Shown in pieces: positions 4,557-6,564 of a stretch of DNA of 6,564 bases. Both the position numbers and the translations under genes were made by a program. Position 1 is the stretch's first letter, and the number at the start of each line of letters is the position of its first letter. Origin of the DNA: Pseudomonadota bacterium (GTDB lineage Bacteria > Pseudomonadota > Gammaproteobacteria > Xanthomonadales > Xanthomonadaceae); contig JAEWZE010000190.1 in the NCBI GenBank assembly GCA_023395465.1, positions 1-6,564 on the forward strand. The letters are read 5' to 3'. The notes below the pieces were generated by a model that did no database searches, was not told the DNA's origin, and was given only the letters and a program-made list of their open reading frames with translations.

Positions 4557-5947
4557 GGGCCGGCTTCGGCCTTGTCCGACTGCGGGCCGCCGCTGGCCGG
4601 CGTCTCCGCGCGGTCGGAGGCGTAGAGCGTTTCCATGTCGATATCCACGTCCAGCCACTGCTGCGCGGGCAGGCCGATGGCGCGATCCAGGATCGTGGGC
4701 AGCAGGCCCGAGGGCAGCGAGCTGTTGCTGTTCCACAGCACCACCACGCCCAGGTCGCGCTCGGGCAGCATCGCCATCAGGCCCCGATAGCCTTGCACCG
4801 CGCCGCCATGGAAGACCAGGCGGTGGCCGGCATAGTCGTACACGCGCCAGCCCAGCCCGTAGCCTGCGGAGTTCAGGCGCTCGCGCCGCCAGGAGCTGCC
4901 GCGGATTTCTCCGGGTGTGCCCACGATCGGCGCCTGCAGCGTCGCCAGCAACGGCGCGGGCAGCACGTCGGGACGGTGGCCGCCCTGTGCGAGCAGCCAC
5001 TGCGCCATGTCGCTGGCGCTGGCATTGACGCCCGCGGCCGGGGCCAGGCGGTAGTAGGTCGGCTTGGGCATGAGCGACTTCCAGCCGCCGCCGGCGCGCA
5101 CGTGCGGCCTGGCCCAGCGCGGGCTGGCGGTGATGCCGTCCAGGCCGAGGCTGGCATCGTTCATGCCCAGCGGCTTGAAGATGCGGCGCGTCACCGACTC
5201 GCTGTAGAACTGTCCGCTGGCGGCGAAGACCACGTCGCCCACCAGGCTGAAGGCGACGTTCTGGTAGCCGTAGCATTCGCCGGGGTCGCAGGCCATCGGC
5301 GCCGCCGCGAACCGCTGCACCAGGCTGTGGTACTCGGCATTGCTCTCGATGTCGCGGTCGTAGGTGTGGTGGCGCAGGCCCACCCGGTGGCTGAGCACGT
5401 CGGCGACGGTGAGCCGCTGCGCGGCGCCCGGATCGGCGAACTGCAGGCTGGGCATGAAGTCGGCCACGCGGCTGTCCCAGCGCAGCGCGCCTTCGGCCAC
5501 CAGCATGCCGGTCACGGTGCCGGCGAACGACTTGGACAGCGACGCCAGGCGGAACACGGTGTGGGCGTCCACCGGCTCGGCATCGGACACATCGGTGATG
5601 CCGTAACCGCGCGCGCTGAGGATGCGGCCGTCGTGGACGATCGCCATCGCCAGGCCGGGCACGCGCTGGTTGGCGACCAGGTCCTGCGCCATCGCCTCGA
5701 ACAGCCGTACGTCGAAGCCTTCGGCCAAGGGCAGGCGCTTGACCTCGGCCGGAAGCGGGACGGGGCGGTCGGACGGCACCACCGGGACAATCGGCGCGGG
5801 CGTCGTCACATCCGCCGCGGCGGGTGCGTCACTGGTCCACGGCAACGGTGTCTGTGCGGCGACGGTCAGTGCGATCGCCGGCAAAAGGCCGAGCAGCAAT
5901 GCGCGATGCAGGCGTGTGCTGCGCGGCCGGGGAAGGTTCGCTTTCAT
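4550..5947 (-). CDS. Secreted serine hydrolase, class C beta-lactamase/PBP fold
   Basis: The 465-residue protein belongs to the serine beta-lactamase-like family (Pfam Beta-lactamase, PF00144), which includes AmpC enzymes, D-aminopeptidases, esterases and PBP4*-like peptidases. A signal peptide is visible: basic residues at 5-16, a hydrophobic core at 17-30, and a V-A-A cleavage site near 29-31, so it should be periplasmic or secreted. A proline-rich linker spans about 40-66. The active-site set is present: SxxK as S136-L-S-K139, YxN as Y228-Q-N230, and HxG as H380-G-G382 replacing KTG. Cys220 and Cys225 flank the YxN region and may form a disulfide. HxG is typical of esterase/peptidase-like members, so resistance to beta-lactams should not be assumed; the substrate is unknown. 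The start at 5947 is chosen over a longer frame reaching 6103 because AGGGGG lies 8 nt upstream and the signal peptide follows. It diverges from the LemA gene. Confidence 0.92.
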   Translation of the reverse strand: MKANLPRPRSTRLHRALLLGLLPAIALTVAAQTPLPWTSDAPAAADVTTPAPIVPVVPSDRPVPLPAEVKRLPLAEGFDVRLFEAMAQDLVANQRVPGLAMAIVHDGRILSARGYGITDVSDAEPVDAHTVFRLASLSKSFAGTVTGMLVAEGALRWDSRVADFMPSLQFADPGAAQRLTVADVLSHRVGLRHHTYDRDIESNAEYHSLVQRFAAAPMACDPGECYGYQNVAFSLVGDVVFAASGQFYSESVTRRIFKPLGMNDASLGLDGITASPRWARPHVRAGGGWKSLMPKPTYYRLAPAAGVNASASDMAQWLLAQGGHRPDVLPAPLLATLQAPIVGTPGEIRGSSWRRERLNSAGYGLGWRVYDYAGHRLVFHGGAVQGYRGLMAMLPERDLGVVVLWNSNSSLPSGLLPTILDRAIGLPAQQWLDVDIDMETLYASDRAETPASGGPQSDKAEAGPR

Positions 5948-5976
5948 CGGGACTGCCCCCTGCGTATGCTCTCGCT

Positions 5977-5998
5977 GCAGGCGATCATATGCGCCTGC
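5977..5998. promoter_or_regulatory. Inverted repeat in the divergent intergenic region
   Basis: GCAGGCG (5977-5983) and CGCCTGC (5992-5998) form a perfect 7-bp dyad around the 8-bp AT-rich centre ATCATATG. It lies in the middle of the 85-bp gap between the hydrolase and LemA starts. On the minus strand the centre contains TATGAT (plus 5989-5984), a good -10 for the hydrolase, though no good -35 is visible. A dimeric regulator bound here could affect both genes. No regulator gene is in the window. Confidence 0.4.
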
Positions 5999-6032
5999 TA
6001 CCGCACTTGCATGAACAAGGGGAGGAATCTTC

Positions 6033-6564
6033 GTGAGTGGATTGATTCTGCTGGCGATCCTGGTGGGATTCGCGGTGCTGCTGGGCGGTTGGGCCATCGG
6101 CATCTACAACGGCCTTGTGACCGCGCGCAACGCGTTCAGGAATGCATTCGCCCAGATCGACGTGCAGCTGCAGCGGCGCTTCGACCTGATCCCCAACCTC
6201 GTCGAGACGGTGAAGGGTTACCTGACCCACGAGCGGCAGACGCTCGAGGCGGTGATCGCCGCGCGCGGCGCCGCGGTCTCGGGCCTGTCCGCGGCCAAGG
6301 CCAATCCGGGCGATCCTGCGGCGATGGCCGAACTCGGCCAGTCGCAGGGCATGCTCAACAGCGCGCTCGGCCGGCTGCTCGCGGTGGCCGAGGCCTACCC
6401 GGACCTCAAGGCCAACCAGAACATGATGCAGCTCACAGAAGAGCTGACCAGCACCGAGAACAAGGTCGCCTTCGCCCGCCAGGCCTACAACGACTCGGTC
6501 ATGGCCTACAACAACCGGCGCGAGGTGTTTCCCTCGAGCATCGTCGCGGGCATGTTCAACTTCG
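6033..6564 (+). CDS. lemA: LemA family protein (3' end cut by window edge)
   Basis: LemA proteins are small membrane-anchored, mostly alpha-helical proteins of unclear biochemical role, often encoded beside a TPM-domain protein or an M48 family protease. The visible 177 residues begin with an N-terminal membrane segment (about 3-25, LILLAILVGFAVLLGGW). The family signature follows at 26-63: NGLVTARNAF, then the helix with QIDVQLQRRFDLIPNLVETVK at 41-61. Further helices include LTHERQTLEAVIAAR (64-78), YPDLKANQNMMQLTEEL (122-138) and ENKVAFARQAYNDSVMAYN (142-160). LemA proteins are usually about 185-200 residues, so perhaps 10-20 are missing at the end. The GTG at 6033 is supported by GGGGAGG at 6019-6025 with a 7-nt spacer and by the correct N-terminal length; the ATG at 6011 is in another frame. 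The downstream partner gene lies outside the window. Confidence 0.95.
   Translation, partial: MSGLILLAILVGFAVLLGGWAIGIYNGLVTARNAFRNAFAQIDVQLQRRFDLIPNLVETVKGYLTHERQTLEAVIAARGAAVSGLSAAKANPGDPAAMAELGQSQGMLNSALGRLLAVAEAYPDLKANQNMMQLTEELTSTENKVAFARQAYNDSVMAYNNRREVFPSSIVAGMFNF

Noticed and set aside
4039..5028. Long plus-strand open frame reaching into the hydrolase region
   Set aside because: Its right half is antisense to the hydrolase, its start lies inside the terminator hairpin, and its product is Arg/Ala/Pro-rich without motifs.

Overview
The window is GC-rich, gene-dense bacterial chromosome. The gene families, the heavy G/C third-position bias and the lysine/alanine-rich histone-like gene suggest a gammaproteobacterium of the Xanthomonadaceae/Lysobacteraceae (Lysobacter, Luteimonas or a relative). 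This placement comes from gene content and style, not from a marker gene. No rRNA, tRNA, insertion sequence, phage gene or CRISPR array was seen.

Layout, left to right. (1) 50-1006 (+): a CzcD-like cation diffusion facilitator that should export zinc or similar divalent metals, with histidine-rich ends. (2) 1080-2174 (+) gcvT and 2269-2664 (+) gcvH: the aminomethyltransferase (T) and lipoyl carrier (H) proteins of the glycine cleavage system. Each has a promoter-like element just upstream. A strong hairpin terminator follows gcvH. gcvP and lpd are not in the window. (3) 2731-3153: about 420 bp with no convincing gene but several inverted repeats, one of which reads as an intrinsic terminator for the minus strand. 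(4) 3154-3356: a near-consensus sigma70 promoter followed about 145 bp later by an intrinsic terminator, with no convincing ORF between. It looks like a small RNA gene or an attenuated leader. The RNA would carry repeated CACCT(CC) motifs resembling the anti-Shine-Dalgarno sequence. (5) 3514-4002 (+): a 162-residue histone H1-like protein, 41% lysine and without acidic residues, closed by a strong terminator. (6) 4070-4549: about 480 bp without a convincing gene, holding one long hairpin and a doubtful degraded PAN/apple-like fragment. (7) 4550-5947 (-): a secreted serine hydrolase of the class C beta-lactamase/penicillin-binding fold. (8) 6033 to the window end (+): a LemA-family membrane-anchored protein, diverging from the hydrolase and cut by the window edge.

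How the parts relate. GcvT and GcvH act together with GcvP and Lpd to split glycine into CO2, ammonia and methylene-tetrahydrofolate. The metal exporter, histone-like protein, hydrolase and LemA protein are separate units with no obvious shared pathway. The least explained part is 2731-3513: a gene-poor block before the histone-like gene with its own strong promoter and terminator. The 85-bp divergent region between the hydrolase and the LemA gene holds a 22-bp inverted repeat that could be a shared operator.
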